Shown here one piece after another: positions 35,374 to 44,605 of a DNA stretch of 64,000 bases. The notes beneath the pieces are model-generated. The model was not told the origin of the DNA and searched no databases. It worked only from the letters and a program-made list of their open reading frames with translations. A program made the translations under genes and the position numbers. Each line of letters starts with the position of its first letter. The stretch's first letter is position 1. Origin of the DNA: Pseudomonas orientalis (GTDB lineage Bacteria; Pseudomonadota; Gammaproteobacteria; Pseudomonadales; Pseudomonadaceae); assembly GCF_002934065.1 (NCBI RefSeq), contig NZ_CP018049.1, forward strand, positions 3,656,501 to 3,720,500, written 5' to 3'.

Positions 35374-35916
35374 TCAGAACGTCAGTTCCACGGCCACGGT
35401 GTCGGTGTAGACGCCTGCGGGCAGGCCTGGCTTGCCCACCGCACGTCCATACAGGCCCACGGTTTGCGCCACACCGGTACTCGCGGCGAGGGTAATCACG
35501 CCATCGACCGCCAGCAGCGAAGAGAAACCGCTGTCGGTATAAAAGTCATAGGGCACGAAATTGCCCGCACCATCGGCCAGCGCGCGAGTACCACCCGGCG
35601 AGGCGCCGTCATGGGCACCGGCGCGCACTTTGACAGCGGGCGTGGTGCCGGCCGAACACAGGATCGACAGCGCGCCGCCGGTGCCGGTGCCGCCCAGCAA
35701 CTGGGCATCGGCGTTGGTAAACAAGCTATTGGTCGTACCGAAGTTGAGGCTACCGAAGTTCAGCCCGGTCGCGGCACCGGAGCCGTTGACCTGGCAGCTG
35801 GCAATCAAGGTCAGGCTGGAGCTGATCTGCCCGGTCACGGTGGTCGCCGCATTGAGGCTGGAGGCCATCGCCAGGCCCAGGGCGCAAACGCCCAATCGAG
35901 ATACGAGTACATGCAT
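35374..35916 (-). CDS. SCPU-domain pilus subunit 3
   Basis: About 180 residues with a signal peptide (GLAMASSLNAATTVTGQ) and one spore-coat-U domain (SLTLIASCQVNG ... LSILCSAGTTPAVKV ... YTDTVAVELTF). The ATG at 35916 is preferred because AGGA lies eight bases upstream; ATGs at 35931 and 35925 are in frame. The ASCQVNG Cys context and the 35-residue insert after the first strand resemble the major Csu pilin (CsuA/B) more than the other three subunits do. Confidence 0.87.
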   Translation of the reverse strand: MHVLVSRLGVCALGLAMASSLNAATTVTGQISSSLTLIASCQVNGSGAATGLNFGSLNFGTTNSLFTNADAQLLGGTGTGGALSILCSAGTTPAVKVRAGAHDGASPGGTRALADGAGNFVPYDFYTDSGFSSLLAVDGVITLAASTGVAQTVGLYGRAVGKPGLPAGVYTDTVAVELTF

Positions 35917-35934
35917 GATATCCATCCTCATGGT

Positions 35935-36471
35935 TTACCAATCCAGAGTCACCGTCAGGGTGTCTGTATAGATGCCGGCCGGTAAGGCCCTGGTATTCGC
36001 CACCACGGAGCCGAATACCGGGATCGGTACCTGGGTGTCGTGGGTCATGGCGAAGTTTCGTTGCTCGCCGATGCTGTAGGCGCTGCGACCCAGAGGGTCT
36101 GCCCACAGCTGATAGGGAATGGACTGGCGACCGTTGCTCAGGCGCCGTGTGATGCCGTCGCCGTTGGTGCCACCGTCGATGGTCACCGTGAAACTGCTGG
36201 CCACAGAGGGGCTGCAGGACACCGACAGCGGAGTTTTGTCGCCCGCTGAAACGGCCGCGCCCAGGGTGTCGTTCCACGTCGGGCCCTGGCTGCCGAAATC
36301 CAGCATCGCAGTCCCGCCTTCGGGCGTCACGGGCGCCGTTTCGACGCTCTTGTTGACCTCGCAGCTGGCGGTGATCACCAGCCGCGCCTGAATCTGCCCG
36401 CCGGCTGCGGCCGCTTGCGCGTCTTCGGCCAGCAACAGCAGAGCCGTTACGGCCAGGTAGCGGATTACCAT
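35935..36471 (-). CDS. SCPU-domain pilus subunit 2
   Basis: The 178-residue protein has a signal peptide (ALLLLAEDAQAAAAGG) and one spore-coat-U domain with VITASCEVNKS, LSVSCSPSV and the C-terminal YTDTLTVTLDW. It starts inside the end of the first subunit gene (seven-base overlap). Its order in the fibre cannot be told from sequence. Confidence 0.87.
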   Translation of the reverse strand: MVIRYLAVTALLLLAEDAQAAAAGGQIQARLVITASCEVNKSVETAPVTPEGGTAMLDFGSQGPTWNDTLGAAVSAGDKTPLSVSCSPSVASSFTVTIDGGTNGDGITRRLSNGRQSIPYQLWADPLGRSAYSIGEQRNFAMTHDTQVPIPVFGSVVANTRALPAGIYTDTLTVTLDW

Positions 36472-36992
36472 GTGACCGTAACCTTGAGCAGGTCGGAATA
36501 ACGGCCGACGGCAGGAATGTCCTTGAGCGGTTCGATACGGCCGAACAGCGGCAGGTCGACGGAGCCGCTGTCCGGCACGCGACCGCTGACCGGCACATCC
36601 ACCGGCAACGGGATCAACCGCGCGGCGTCGGCATAAATGCGATAGGGGATGGGCTTGCTCGCAGGCGCGCCGTTGACCAGATAGCGTACTTCGCCAACGC
36701 CGCCATGCAGGCCGCCGTCAACGCGCACTTGATAGGGTGTATCGGGATTGCATTCCAGGCGTGGCTGGCGCTGGCTGATCAGGGCCGCACTCAAGGGCCC
36801 GGCCGGGTCATCCAGACGCGGGCCGCTGCCGAAATCCAACACGCCCAGCTGCTCGATGCCCGCAGTGCGCGTGGTACCCACCAACTGGCAACCGCGCTGC
36901 ACATCGATGCGCACCACCACTTGGACCTGCGCCGCAAACACCGTGTTGCAGAGCATCATGCCCATGACTGCCAATACTGTCCGTTCCTTCAC
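36465..36992 (-). CDS. SCPU-domain pilus subunit 1 (first gene of the pilus operon)
   Basis: The 175-residue protein has a signal peptide (MLCNTVFAAQVQVVV) and a divergent spore-coat-U domain: DVQRGCQLVG, PRLECNPDTPYQVRV and YSDLLKVTVTW. It opens the seven-gene pilus operon, running on the minus strand away from the divergent zapE. The 185-bp gap upstream should contain the operon promoter; I could not pick out convincing -35/-10 boxes. Confidence 0.86.
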   Translation of the reverse strand: MKERTVLAVMGMMLCNTVFAAQVQVVVRIDVQRGCQLVGTTRTAGIEQLGVLDFGSGPRLDDPAGPLSAALISQRQPRLECNPDTPYQVRVDGGLHGGVGEVRYLVNGAPASKPIPYRIYADAARLIPLPVDVPVSGRVPDSGSVDLPLFGRIEPLKDIPAVGRYSDLLKVTVTW

Positions 36993-37177
36993 TGCCCCAA
37001 ATCCTTATACAGGGGTGGCTCCTGCGTATAAGGGTAGCCACTTGGGGAAAATCTGCCAGTCTGGTCAGAAATACCCCCGCGTTCGGCTGTTCCGGGAGGG
37101 CTGGCTGCCGCCTGGTATTGGTCAAATCGTGGCGAGCGTCCTAAAGTGAGCGACCACCGAAACAAGAGTGACGCGCC

Positions 37178-38272
37178 TTGACCGTGCTTTCCCTGATCCG
37201 CCGCCTGCTGGGCACTACCCCCCAACCGGCGGGCGCATCGCCTATCACTGCATTCTTCCGGCGCAAGGCTGAGCAGCAGGGCTATACCCTCAGCGCCGGA
37301 CAGACCCGCGCCATTGCCGCGCTGGCCCGCGAAACCGAACACCTGCTCAGCGGCCGGCCCGCCCGCAGCCTGTACCTGCACGGCCCGGTTGGACGCGGCA
37401 AAAGCTGGCTGCTCGATGGTTTTTTCCAGGCGCTGCCGATTGCCGAGAAGCAGCGCGTGCACTTTCACGACTTTTTTGCCGACCTGCACCGGGGCATGTT
37501 CCAGCACCGCACGCAGGACGACGCGCTGGCCGTGGCCCTGGACGAACGGCTGGCGGACTGTCGCGTCCTGTGTTTCGACGAATTCCATGTGCACGATATC
37601 GGCGATGCGATGCTCATCAGCCGTTTGTTCAAGGCCTTGTTCCAGCGCGGTGTGCTGGTGCTGGTGACGTCCAACTATGCGCCCGAGGGCCTGCTGCCCA
37701 ACCCGTTGTATCACCAGCGCTTCAAGCCGGTGATCGACCTGATCGCGGCGCGCATGGACGTGCTGGAAGTCAGTGCCCCCGAGGACTTTCGCCGCCTGCC
37801 CCAGGCCCATGCCGAGCAGCGCTTCAGCACGGGCAGGTACCTCTGGCCAGGCAGCGTGGCGCAACGTGAGGCGCTTGGGTTGCCTGCCGCCGATTGCCCG
37901 GCGTTGCCCCTGACCGTTGGCAACCGGCAATTGCAGTGCCGCCGCCGTGAAGCGCGCAGCATCGCCTTTACCTTCGGCGACCTGTGCGAACAGCTCACCG
38001 CCGTGATGGATTATCTGCTGCTGTGCCAGGACTTCGACCACTGGATCATCGACGGCCTGCCCCACCTGGCCGACTGCCCGATTGCCGTGCAGCAACGGTT
38101 TATCAACCTGGTAGACGTGCTTTACGACCGCGACAAACAGCTGACCCTGATCGGCGCGCAGCCACTGGAGCAGGCTCTGGGCGGCAAGGCCATCGACCTT
38201 GCGCGTACCGCCAGCCGCCTGGGGCAATTACGCCAATGCGGCAGGCAAGTTGCGCGCGACCCGGTATCATGA
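37178..38272 (+). CDS. zapE: ZapE/AFG1-family ATPase
   Basis: The 364-residue P-loop ATPase has Walker A GPVGRGKS (about 69-76), Walker B VLCFDEFHVHDIGDAMLI, and the AFG1 family pattern VLVTSNYAPEGLLPNPLYHQRFKPVI. ZapE associates with the divisome and modulates FtsZ rings under stress in E. coli. The start codon is TTG (37178), with AAGAGTG about seven bases upstream; GTG at 37184 is an alternative. Divergent from the pilus operon, and directly followed by the LRR kinase gene. Confidence 0.9.
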   Translation: MTVLSLIRRLLGTTPQPAGASPITAFFRRKAEQQGYTLSAGQTRAIAALARETEHLLSGRPARSLYLHGPVGRGKSWLLDGFFQALPIAEKQRVHFHDFFADLHRGMFQHRTQDDALAVALDERLADCRVLCFDEFHVHDIGDAMLISRLFKALFQRGVLVLVTSNYAPEGLLPNPLYHQRFKPVIDLIAARMDVLEVSAPEDFRRLPQAHAEQRFSTGRYLWPGSVAQREALGLPAADCPALPLTVGNRQLQCRRREARSIAFTFGDLCEQLTAVMDYLLLCQDFDHWIIDGLPHLADCPIAVQQRFINLVDVLYDRDKQLTLIGAQPLEQALGGKAIDLARTASRLGQLRQCGRQVARDPVS

Positions 38273-38309
38273 GCGCCTTTTCACGCCCCCTTGCCGAGTA
38301 ACTGCGCCG

Positions 38310-39602
38310 TTGATCAATACCCTCGCCCAACTCAAGGCCGGCCAATTGGCCGGCACTACCCGCCTGGACCTGGCCTGCGGTTTGACCGAATTCCCCCGGG
38401 AAATCTTCGAACTGGCCGACTCGCTGGAAATCCTCAACCTCACGGGCAACGCCTTGAGCAGCCTGCCGGACGACCTGCACCGCCTGCGGCACCTGCGCGT
38501 GCTGTTCTGCTCGGACAACGCCTTCACCGAACTGCCCGAATGCCTGGGCCGCTGTGCCCAACTGAGCATGATCGGCTTCAAGGCCAACCGTATCGAGCAG
38601 GTGTCGGCAGCCGCTCTGCCGCCACAATTGCGCTGGCTGATCCTCACTGACAATTGCATCAGCCAGTTACCTGACGAACTGGGCCAACGCCCGCTGCTGC
38701 AAAAGCTGATGCTGGCCGGCAACCAACTGACGCAACTGCCGTCCAGCCTGGCCCAGTGCGAAAACCTTGAGTTGATCCGCATCGCGTCCAACCGCCTGAC
38801 GCACCTGCCGCAGTGGCTGCTGACCCTGCCGAGCCTGACGTGGCTGGCGTATGCCGGCAATCCGGTGGAAATGGCCGTTGAGGTGGCTGCTGATGCAACA
38901 CCGGACATTCCCTGGGCCGAACTGCAACTGGGCGAAGTGCTCGGCGAAGGGGCCTCGGGGATTATTCGCAAGGCGCTGTGGAAACCCCGGGCGTTGCCGG
39001 TCGCGGTCAAACTGTACAAAGGCAGCATCACCAGCGACGGTTCACCGCTGCATGAAATGCAAGCCTGCATCGCCGCCGGGCTGCATCCCAACCTGATCAA
39101 GGTCGAAGGCCGCGTCAGCGATCACCCCGATCACCAGGCCGCGTTGGTGATGGACCTGATCGACCCGAGTTACCGCAACCTCGCGGCGTTGCCAAGCCTG
39201 GCGTCCTGCACGCGGGACATCTACGCACCCGACACCCGTTTCAGCCTGGACGTAGCACTGCGCCTGGCGCGCGGTATCGCCTCAGTCGCCGCGCACCTTC
39301 ACCGGCACGGCATTACCCACGGCGACCTGTATGGCCACAATATTTTGTGGAATGCAGCGGGTGATTGTTTGCTGGGGGACTTTGGCGCGGCGTCCTTCCA
39401 TGCCACGGCGGACACATTGGAAACCAAGGCGCTGCAGCGCATTGAAGTACGCGCGTTCGGCGTGCTGCTGGGGGAGTTGCTGGAGCGGGTCGAGGGGGTG
39501 GTCGCAAAGGAGCTGGTTGAACTGCAAATGAGCTGCTGTCAGCCGCACGTGCTGGCGCGACCGAGTTTCGACGAGATCGAAGTCGTGCTGAGCGCGCTCT
39601 GA
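38310..39602 (+). CDS. Leucine-rich-repeat protein with C-terminal protein kinase domain
   Basis: The 430-residue cytosolic protein starts with about seven LRR units (residues 15-190; repeats of LxxLxLxxNxLxxLPxxL such as LEILNLTGNALSSLPDDLHR and LQKLMLAGNQLTQLPSSLAQ), followed by a compact Ser/Thr kinase domain (about 205-430). Kinase landmarks are LGEGASGII (glycine loop), VAVKLY (ATP Lys), HGDLYGHNILW (catalytic loop, HGD instead of HRD) and LLGDFGAA (DFG). Such LRR-kinase fusions are unusual in bacteria. Start TTG 38310 is chosen because LRR capping begins at INTLAQLKAGQLAGTTRLDL; evidence for the codon itself is weak. Substrate unknown. Confidence 0.88.
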   Translation: MINTLAQLKAGQLAGTTRLDLACGLTEFPREIFELADSLEILNLTGNALSSLPDDLHRLRHLRVLFCSDNAFTELPECLGRCAQLSMIGFKANRIEQVSAAALPPQLRWLILTDNCISQLPDELGQRPLLQKLMLAGNQLTQLPSSLAQCENLELIRIASNRLTHLPQWLLTLPSLTWLAYAGNPVEMAVEVAADATPDIPWAELQLGEVLGEGASGIIRKALWKPRALPVAVKLYKGSITSDGSPLHEMQACIAAGLHPNLIKVEGRVSDHPDHQAALVMDLIDPSYRNLAALPSLASCTRDIYAPDTRFSLDVALRLARGIASVAAHLHRHGITHGDLYGHNILWNAAGDCLLGDFGAASFHATADTLETKALQRIEVRAFGVLLGELLERVEGVVAKELVELQMSCCQPHVLARPSFDEIEVVLSAL

Positions 39603-39616
39603 CACCACTGGAACAA

Positions 39617-39706
39617 ATGTGGGAGGGGGCTTGCCCCCGATGGCGGTGGGTCAGCGACAACAGAGCTGGCTGACACACCGCATCGGGGGCAAGCCCCCTC
39701 CCACAT
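39617..39706. repeat. Inverted REP pair
   Basis: ATGTGGGAGGGGGCTTGCCC at 39617 faces its complement ending at 39706, with CGGTGGGTCAGCGACAACAG and CTGGCTGACACACCGC between. The REP pair at 44931-45020 is the same unit in the opposite orientation, including the spacer. Confidence 0.9.
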
Positions 39707-40096
39707 TTTGACCGGGATCGACACACGATACTGGTCGGCTCTAAGGCCGCCGCGCTTTTGCTTTTGATCTTAGGCGCCCCGTTAAACCACGCTGGCCGAA
39801 CGCAGGCTTGAATCCGTGGGTAACCCGGCAGGACGCCGGGTTAGCCGCACTGGGCCATGGATGGCCCATTGCGGCGACCCACGGATTCAAGCCGGAGAGA
39901 GGGCACACCGAGCCTAAGCGAGGTGCCGAGTGGTGGGGCAAGAGCGTTTTGCTTACTTTTGCGCTTTTCAAAAGTGAGCCGCTGTAAAAGCGGAACCCTA
40001 AGCAGCCGTTACCGCAGAAACGGATATGTACTCGGACTGATCCTGCATCCTGGTCGGCCCTGAGACCGCCATCGGGGGCAAGCCCCCTCCCACATT
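39707..40096. repeat. 263-bp repeat element copy 2 (39773-40035) with flank and terminal REP
   Basis: Same core as copy 1, same length and orientation. The left inverted arm is intact, but the right arm has CCGGAGAGAGGG in place of CCTGCGTTCGGG, so the outer helix is truncated. The internal hairpin is GGGCCATGGATGGCCC rather than GCGCCATGGATGGCGC, preserving pairing. A single REP ends at 40096. The flank GGCCGCCGCGCTTTTGC at about 39745 is shared with copy 3. No credible gene lies in this 530-bp gap. Confidence 0.9.
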
Positions 40097-40135
40097 TTAA
40101 CTGCCCACATTTGGATTGCATGCATCCAGATAGAA

Positions 40136-40843
40136 TCAGCCAGCCAGCCCGACAAACATATCCTGCACATCATCATGGTTATCCAGGCCTTCCAGGAACG
40201 CCTCGACCTCGGCCATCTGCTCATCGGTCAACCCACTGACCGGGTTCTTCGAAAGATAGCCCAGCTTCGCCGACAGCACGGTAAATCCCTGCTCCGGCAA
40301 GGCTTTCTGCACGGCATCCAGGTCGGTGGTTTCGGTGATGAACAAAGTGGTGCCTGCTTCCTCGCCGTCTTCAAAGTCCTGGGCCCCGGCCTCGATGGCG
40401 GCCATTTCCGGATCAGCGTCCGGGGTGTCCGGCGACGCTTCGATCAGCCCGACGTGGTTGAAGTCCCAGGCCACCGAGCCGGAAGCCCCCAGTTGGCCCT
40501 TACGGAACGCCACACGGATTTCCGCCACGGTGCGGTTGATGTTGTCGGTGACGCACTCGACGATCAATGGCACCTGGTGCGGGGCGAAACCTTCGTAGGT
40601 GACACGGTGGTACTGCACGGTTTCACCGAGCAGACCGGCACCCTTCTTGATCGCGCGGTCCAGGGTTTCCTTGGGCATCGAGGCCTTCTTGGCCTGCTCC
40701 ACCACCAGACGCAGGTGAGCGTTGGTCGAGGTGTCCGCACCGTTGCGGGCGGCGATGGTGATTTCTTTCACCAGCTTGCCGAAAATCTTGCCCTTGGCAT
40801 TGGCTGCCGCTTCTTTATGTTTGACTTTCCACTGTGCGCCCAT
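40136..40843 (-). CDS. YebC/PmpR-family protein
   Basis: The 235-residue protein belongs to the YebC/TACO1 family. It opens [28 protein letters not shown], close to the usual [25 protein letters not shown] start but lacking its HSKW, and contains [22 protein letters not shown] and [21 protein letters not shown]. Members were first described as transcription regulators (PmpR represses quorum sensing in P. aeruginosa) and more recently linked to ribosome stalling relief. This is the shorter-motif paralogue seen in Pseudomonas as a second copy, not the ruvC-linked one. It is monocistronic. Confidence 0.9.
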   Translation of the reverse strand: MGAQWKVKHKEAAANAKGKIFGKLVKEITIAARNGADTSTNAHLRLVVEQAKKASMPKETLDRAIKKGAGLLGETVQYHRVTYEGFAPHQVPLIVECVTDNINRTVAEIRVAFRKGQLGASGSVAWDFNHVGLIEASPDTPDADPEMAAIEAGAQDFEDGEEAGTTLFITETTDLDAVQKALPEQGFTVLSAKLGYLSKNPVSGLTDEQMAEVEAFLEGLDNHDDVQDMFVGLAG

Positions 40844-40942
40844 GACTCACTCTCTACTTTCCATGGCGCCGAAACGTCTACTGGCCGGCGCTTTGGGGGC
40901 AGAGTTTATAGCGCAGCCACGCATCGTTCCACCAAAAAACCC

Positions 40943-41800
40943 TCAGGGCGCCAACTTGAAAAAGGCCTGGATCAAGCGCAACGACCGGCGCCGCTCCAGG
41001 CAGCCAAGCAGATGCCGGTTCTGCAGGCCGTCACCGCGAATCGGCACGGCACATACGCGTGGGTCGCGGCTGACCTCCATCGACGACACCACCCCCAGGC
41101 CCAGCTCGGCCGCAACGGCCTCCGTCACCGCCTCCCGGCTGTCCAGTTCCAGCAGCACCCTGGGCCGCACACCGGCAGCCAGGCACGCCTCATCAAAGGT
41201 ACGCCGGGTAATGGAACCGGGCTCGCGCAACACCATGATCTCTTCGTTCAACGCCGACAGTGCAATGCCCTCGGCCTGCCCCGCCCACGGATGCACGGCC
41301 GGCACCAGCGCGCAAATACGCGACTCGCCCAAGGGATGCAGGTGCAGGCCATTGCGCGGCTCCACTTCGGTCAGCACCGCCACATCGGCATGCTCGGACA
41401 ACAACGCCGCCAGGGTTTCCTGGGCATTGCCCAGGCGCAGATTCACCGTGACGCCCGGATAAAGCACGCGCAGCCGGGCGATCATCGGCATCACCAGATG
41501 CGGGCCGTCCGCCGCCACTTCCAGGCGCCCGGTGAGCAATTGGCGGTTGGCTTCGAGCATCGCCTGCGCCTCATCCACCAGGCCGAAGATCGCCCGGGTG
41601 ATCGCCGCCAGGCGTGCGCCCTCCTCGGTCAACTCGACCCGCCGCGCAGTGCGGCGCAGCAACGGGATCTGATAATGCTCCTCCAGCGCCTTGATGTGCC
41701 CGGTCACCGCCGGCTGGCTGATGAACAGCCGGGCGGCCGCACGGGTAAAACTGCCCTCGCGGGCCACCGCATCGAATGCGCGCAGTTGGAACAGGTTCAT
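40943..41800 (-). CDS. LysR-family regulator of 2-aminoethylphosphonate degradation
   Basis: From MNLFQLRAFDAVAREG the product is 285 residues: LysR helix-turn-helix (FTRAAARLFISQPAVTGHIK, about 18-37) and effector domain (about 90-280). It is divergent from phnW with a 111-bp gap, so control of phnWX by 2-aminoethylphosphonate is the natural inference. An upstream in-frame start would run through the shared promoter region and is rejected. Confidence 0.9.
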   Translation of the reverse strand: MNLFQLRAFDAVAREGSFTRAAARLFISQPAVTGHIKALEEHYQIPLLRRTARRVELTEEGARLAAITRAIFGLVDEAQAMLEANRQLLTGRLEVAADGPHLVMPMIARLRVLYPGVTVNLRLGNAQETLAALLSEHADVAVLTEVEPRNGLHLHPLGESRICALVPAVHPWAGQAEGIALSALNEEIMVLREPGSITRRTFDEACLAAGVRPRVLLELDSREAVTEAVAAELGLGVVSSMEVSRDPRVCAVPIRGDGLQNRHLLGCLERRRSLRLIQAFFKLAP

Positions 41801-41911
41801 GGTTATCGGCCTCACTGATAGCTCGTATAACAACAAACAATTTGATTGATAACAAGCCAAACTGCAATTTAGGTGCCCTAGAGTCGACCCGTTGTTTTAC
41901 GAGGACCCGAG

Positions 41912-43021
41912 ATGACCCCTGCCGCGCCGCTCCTGCTGACCCCCGGCCCCCTGACCACTTCCAACCGCACACGCCAGGCGATGATGGTGGACTGGGGTTC
42001 ATGGGATGAGCGTTTCAACCAACTCACCGCCAGCGTGTGCGAGCACTTGCTGGCGATCATCCATGGCGCCGACAGCCACCACTGTGTGCCGTTGCAGGGC
42101 AGCGGCACGTTCGCCGTCGAAGCTGCCATCGGCACCCTCGTGCCGCGTAACGGCAAGGTGCTGGTGCTGATCAACGGCGCCTACGGCAAGCGCCTGGCGA
42201 AGATCTGTGAAGTGCTCGGCCGCGCTTACAGCACCTTCGAAACCCCGGAAGACCAACCCACCACCGCCGCCGATGTGGACCGACTGCTGCACGCCGACGC
42301 CGCGATCACCCATGTCGCGCTGATCCACTGCGAAACCAGCACCGGCATCCTCAACCCACTGGCGCAGATCGCCGAGGTGATCAAACGCCACGGCAAGCGC
42401 CTGATCATCGACGCCATGAGCTCCTTCGGCGCGCTGCCGATCGATGCGCGCCAAGTGCCCTTCGACGCATTGATCGCAGCCTCCGGCAAATGCCTGGAAG
42501 GCGTGCCGGGCATGGGCTTTGTCCTGGCTGAAAAGACCGCGCTGGGCGCCGCCGCAGGCAACTGTCATTCCCTGGCAATGGATCTGTTCGACCAGCACGG
42601 CTACATGGCCCGCACCGGCCAGTGGCGCTTCACCCCGCCTACCCACGTGGTCGCCGCCCTGCACGAAGCATTGCTGCAATACCACGAAGAAGGCGGCCTG
42701 CCCGCCCGCCATCAACGCTACGCCAATAACTGCCGGACACTTCTGGACGGCATGGCCGAACTGCGCCTGCGCACCTTCCTGCCGGCGGCGATCCAGGCAC
42801 CGATCATCGTTACCTTCCACGCACCGAAAGACCCGCGCTACCAGTTCAAGGACTTTTACGAACGGGTCAAGGCCAAAGGTTTCATCCTCTATCCGGGCAA
42901 ATTGACCCAGGTCGACACCTTCCGCGTGGGCTGCATCGGCCATGTCGACGCGACCGGCATGCAGGCGGCGGTCAACGCCATCGCCGAGGCGCTGCAGGAA
43001 ATGGACGTGCTGGACATCTGA
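41912..43021 (+). CDS. phnW: 2-aminoethylphosphonate:pyruvate aminotransferase
   Basis: The 369-residue PLP enzyme converts 2-aminoethylphosphonate and pyruvate to phosphonoacetaldehyde and alanine. It begins [11 protein letters not shown] (family start motif), has [14 protein letters not shown] with the PLP-pyridine Asp, and the Schiff-base Lys in [18 protein letters not shown]. Length is typical of PhnW (about 367-371). It leads the phnWX operon, 30 bp before phnX. Confidence 0.96.
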   Translation: MTPAAPLLLTPGPLTTSNRTRQAMMVDWGSWDERFNQLTASVCEHLLAIIHGADSHHCVPLQGSGTFAVEAAIGTLVPRNGKVLVLINGAYGKRLAKICEVLGRAYSTFETPEDQPTTAADVDRLLHADAAITHVALIHCETSTGILNPLAQIAEVIKRHGKRLIIDAMSSFGALPIDARQVPFDALIAASGKCLEGVPGMGFVLAEKTALGAAAGNCHSLAMDLFDQHGYMARTGQWRFTPPTHVVAALHEALLQYHEEGGLPARHQRYANNCRTLLDGMAELRLRTFLPAAIQAPIIVTFHAPKDPRYQFKDFYERVKAKGFILYPGKLTQVDTFRVGCIGHVDATGMQAAVNAIAEALQEMDVLDI

Positions 43022-43051
43022 TTGCCCCCGTTACCTCACAGGATCTGAACC

Positions 43052-43879
43052 ATGAACTATCAAAATCCCACCTCCCTCCAGGCCGTCATCCTCGACTGGG
43101 CCGGCACCGTGGTCGACTTCGGCTCCTTTGCGCCCACGCAGATTTTTGTCGAGGCCTTTGCCGAGTTCGGCGTACAGGTGTCCATCGAAGAAGCCCGTGG
43201 CCCGATGGGCATGGGCAAGTGGGACCACATCCGCACCCTCTGCGACCAGCCGCAAGTCGCGCAACGTTACCGCAAGGCCTTCGGCCGCACGCCGACCGAC
43301 GAAGACGTGAGCGCCATCTACCAACGCTTCATGCCACTGCAGATCGAGAAAATCGCCGAGCACTCGGCGCTGATTCCCGGCGCCCTCGACACCCTCGCCG
43401 GCGTGCGCGCCCAGGGCATCAAGATCGGCTCCTGCTCCGGTTACCCCAAACAAGTGATGGACAAGGTGGTCGCCCTGGCCGCCAGCAACGGCTACGTGGC
43501 CGACCATGTGGTCGCCACCGACGAAGTGCCCAATGGTCGCCCGTGGCCGGCCCAGGCGCTGGCCAACGTGATCGCGCTGGGCATTGACGATGTGGCGGCG
43601 TGCGTGAAAGTCGACGACACCGTACCGGGTATCCTCGAAGGCCGCCGTGCCGGCATGTGGACCGTGGCGCTGACCTGCTCCGGCAACGCCCTGGGCCTGA
43701 CTTACGAGCAGTTCCGGGCGCTGGACAGCGCCACACTGGCCGGCGAGCGCCGGCGTATCGAAGCGATGTTCGAAGGCTCACGCCCGCACTACCTGATCGA
43801 CACTATTACCGATATGCCGCAGGTCATCGCCGATATCAACGCACGCCTGGCTCGCGGGGAAATGCCGCAAAGCCACTGA
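43052..43879 (+). CDS. phnX: Phosphonoacetaldehyde hydrolase (phosphonatase)
   Basis: The 275-residue HAD-superfamily enzyme cleaves the C-P bond to give acetaldehyde and phosphate. The nucleophile Asp is in [12 protein letters not shown], the Schiff-base Lys in [11 protein letters not shown] (cap domain), the HAD motif II Ser in [11 protein letters not shown], and the acidic motif in [15 protein letters not shown]. All are characteristic of PhnX. It functions with PhnW, encoded just upstream, giving the cell phosphorus and nitrogen from aminoethylphosphonate. Confidence 0.96.
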   Translation: MNYQNPTSLQAVILDWAGTVVDFGSFAPTQIFVEAFAEFGVQVSIEEARGPMGMGKWDHIRTLCDQPQVAQRYRKAFGRTPTDEDVSAIYQRFMPLQIEKIAEHSALIPGALDTLAGVRAQGIKIGSCSGYPKQVMDKVVALAASNGYVADHVVATDEVPNGRPWPAQALANVIALGIDDVAACVKVDDTVPGILEGRRAGMWTVALTCSGNALGLTYEQFRALDSATLAGERRRIEAMFEGSRPHYLIDTITDMPQVIADINARLARGEMPQSH

Positions 43880-43990
43880 CGAAGGTCAATGCACCGGCAT
43901 TCACTACGGGCCAAGCGCTTCAAACAGGCATACAGTTGAACCACTCCGTCAAAGAACGGAAGGTTGCCCTGATAAGTGAGGAACCCAACG

Positions 43991-44605
43991 ATGCCGTGGA
44001 AAAATTCCGATACGCGCTACAGCACCATGTCGATTGCATTGCACTGGTTGATGGTGGTGCTCCTGGCGGTGGTCTACGCCTGCATTGAGTTACGCGGCCA
44101 GTTCCCCAAAGGCAGCGGTGCGCGCACGCTGATCGTCGAAATGCACTTTATGTTCGGCCTGACCGTGTTTGTGCTGGTGTGGCTGCGCCTGTTCGCCCGC
44201 AGCTTGGGCGTGGCGCCGAAGATCGTGCCGGCGCCGCCGCCATGGCAGCGCCTATTGGCGACGCTGACCCACGTTGCGCTGTATGGGTTGATGATCGGCA
44301 TGCCGATTGCGGGCTGGCTGATCGTCAGCGCCGAGGGGCATTCGGTGATGTTCTACGGGATGGAGTTGCCGCCGCTGATCGCTGAGAACAAGGCATTGGC
44401 CAAGGAGATTGAAGGCTGGCATGTGCTGTTTGGCCAGATCGGTTACTGGCTGATCGGGCTGCATGCGTTGGCGGGGATCTTTCATCACTATGTGCTGCGC
44501 GATAATACGGCGTTGCGAATGATGCCGGGTGGGAGGGGCGGTGCGACGATTCGACTTGCGCCCGATGGCGGCCTTGGGGCTGGCCGGGATGTTGGATCAG
44601 ACTGA
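43991..44605 (+). CDS. Cytochrome b561 with a repeat-derived C-terminal tail
   Basis: The 204-residue protein has four membrane helices with His haem ligands (SIALHWLMVVLL, VEMHFMFGLTVF, EGWHVLFGQIGYWLIGLHALAGIFHHYVLRD). It belongs to the CybB-like b561 family. The recognisable protein ends at about residue 180 (LRMMPG); the last 24 residues (GRGGATIRLAPDGG...) are low in complexity, the final 14 or so are encoded by the flank of the 263-bp repeat, and the TGA is formed at its boundary. The ATG at 43991 follows GAGGA by eight bases. Probably monocistronic. Confidence 0.9.
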   Translation: MPWKNSDTRYSTMSIALHWLMVVLLAVVYACIELRGQFPKGSGARTLIVEMHFMFGLTVFVLVWLRLFARSLGVAPKIVPAPPPWQRLLATLTHVALYGLMIGMPIAGWLIVSAEGHSVMFYGMELPPLIAENKALAKEIEGWHVLFGQIGYWLIGLHALAGIFHHYVLRDNTALRMMPGGRGGATIRLAPDGGLGAGRDVGSD

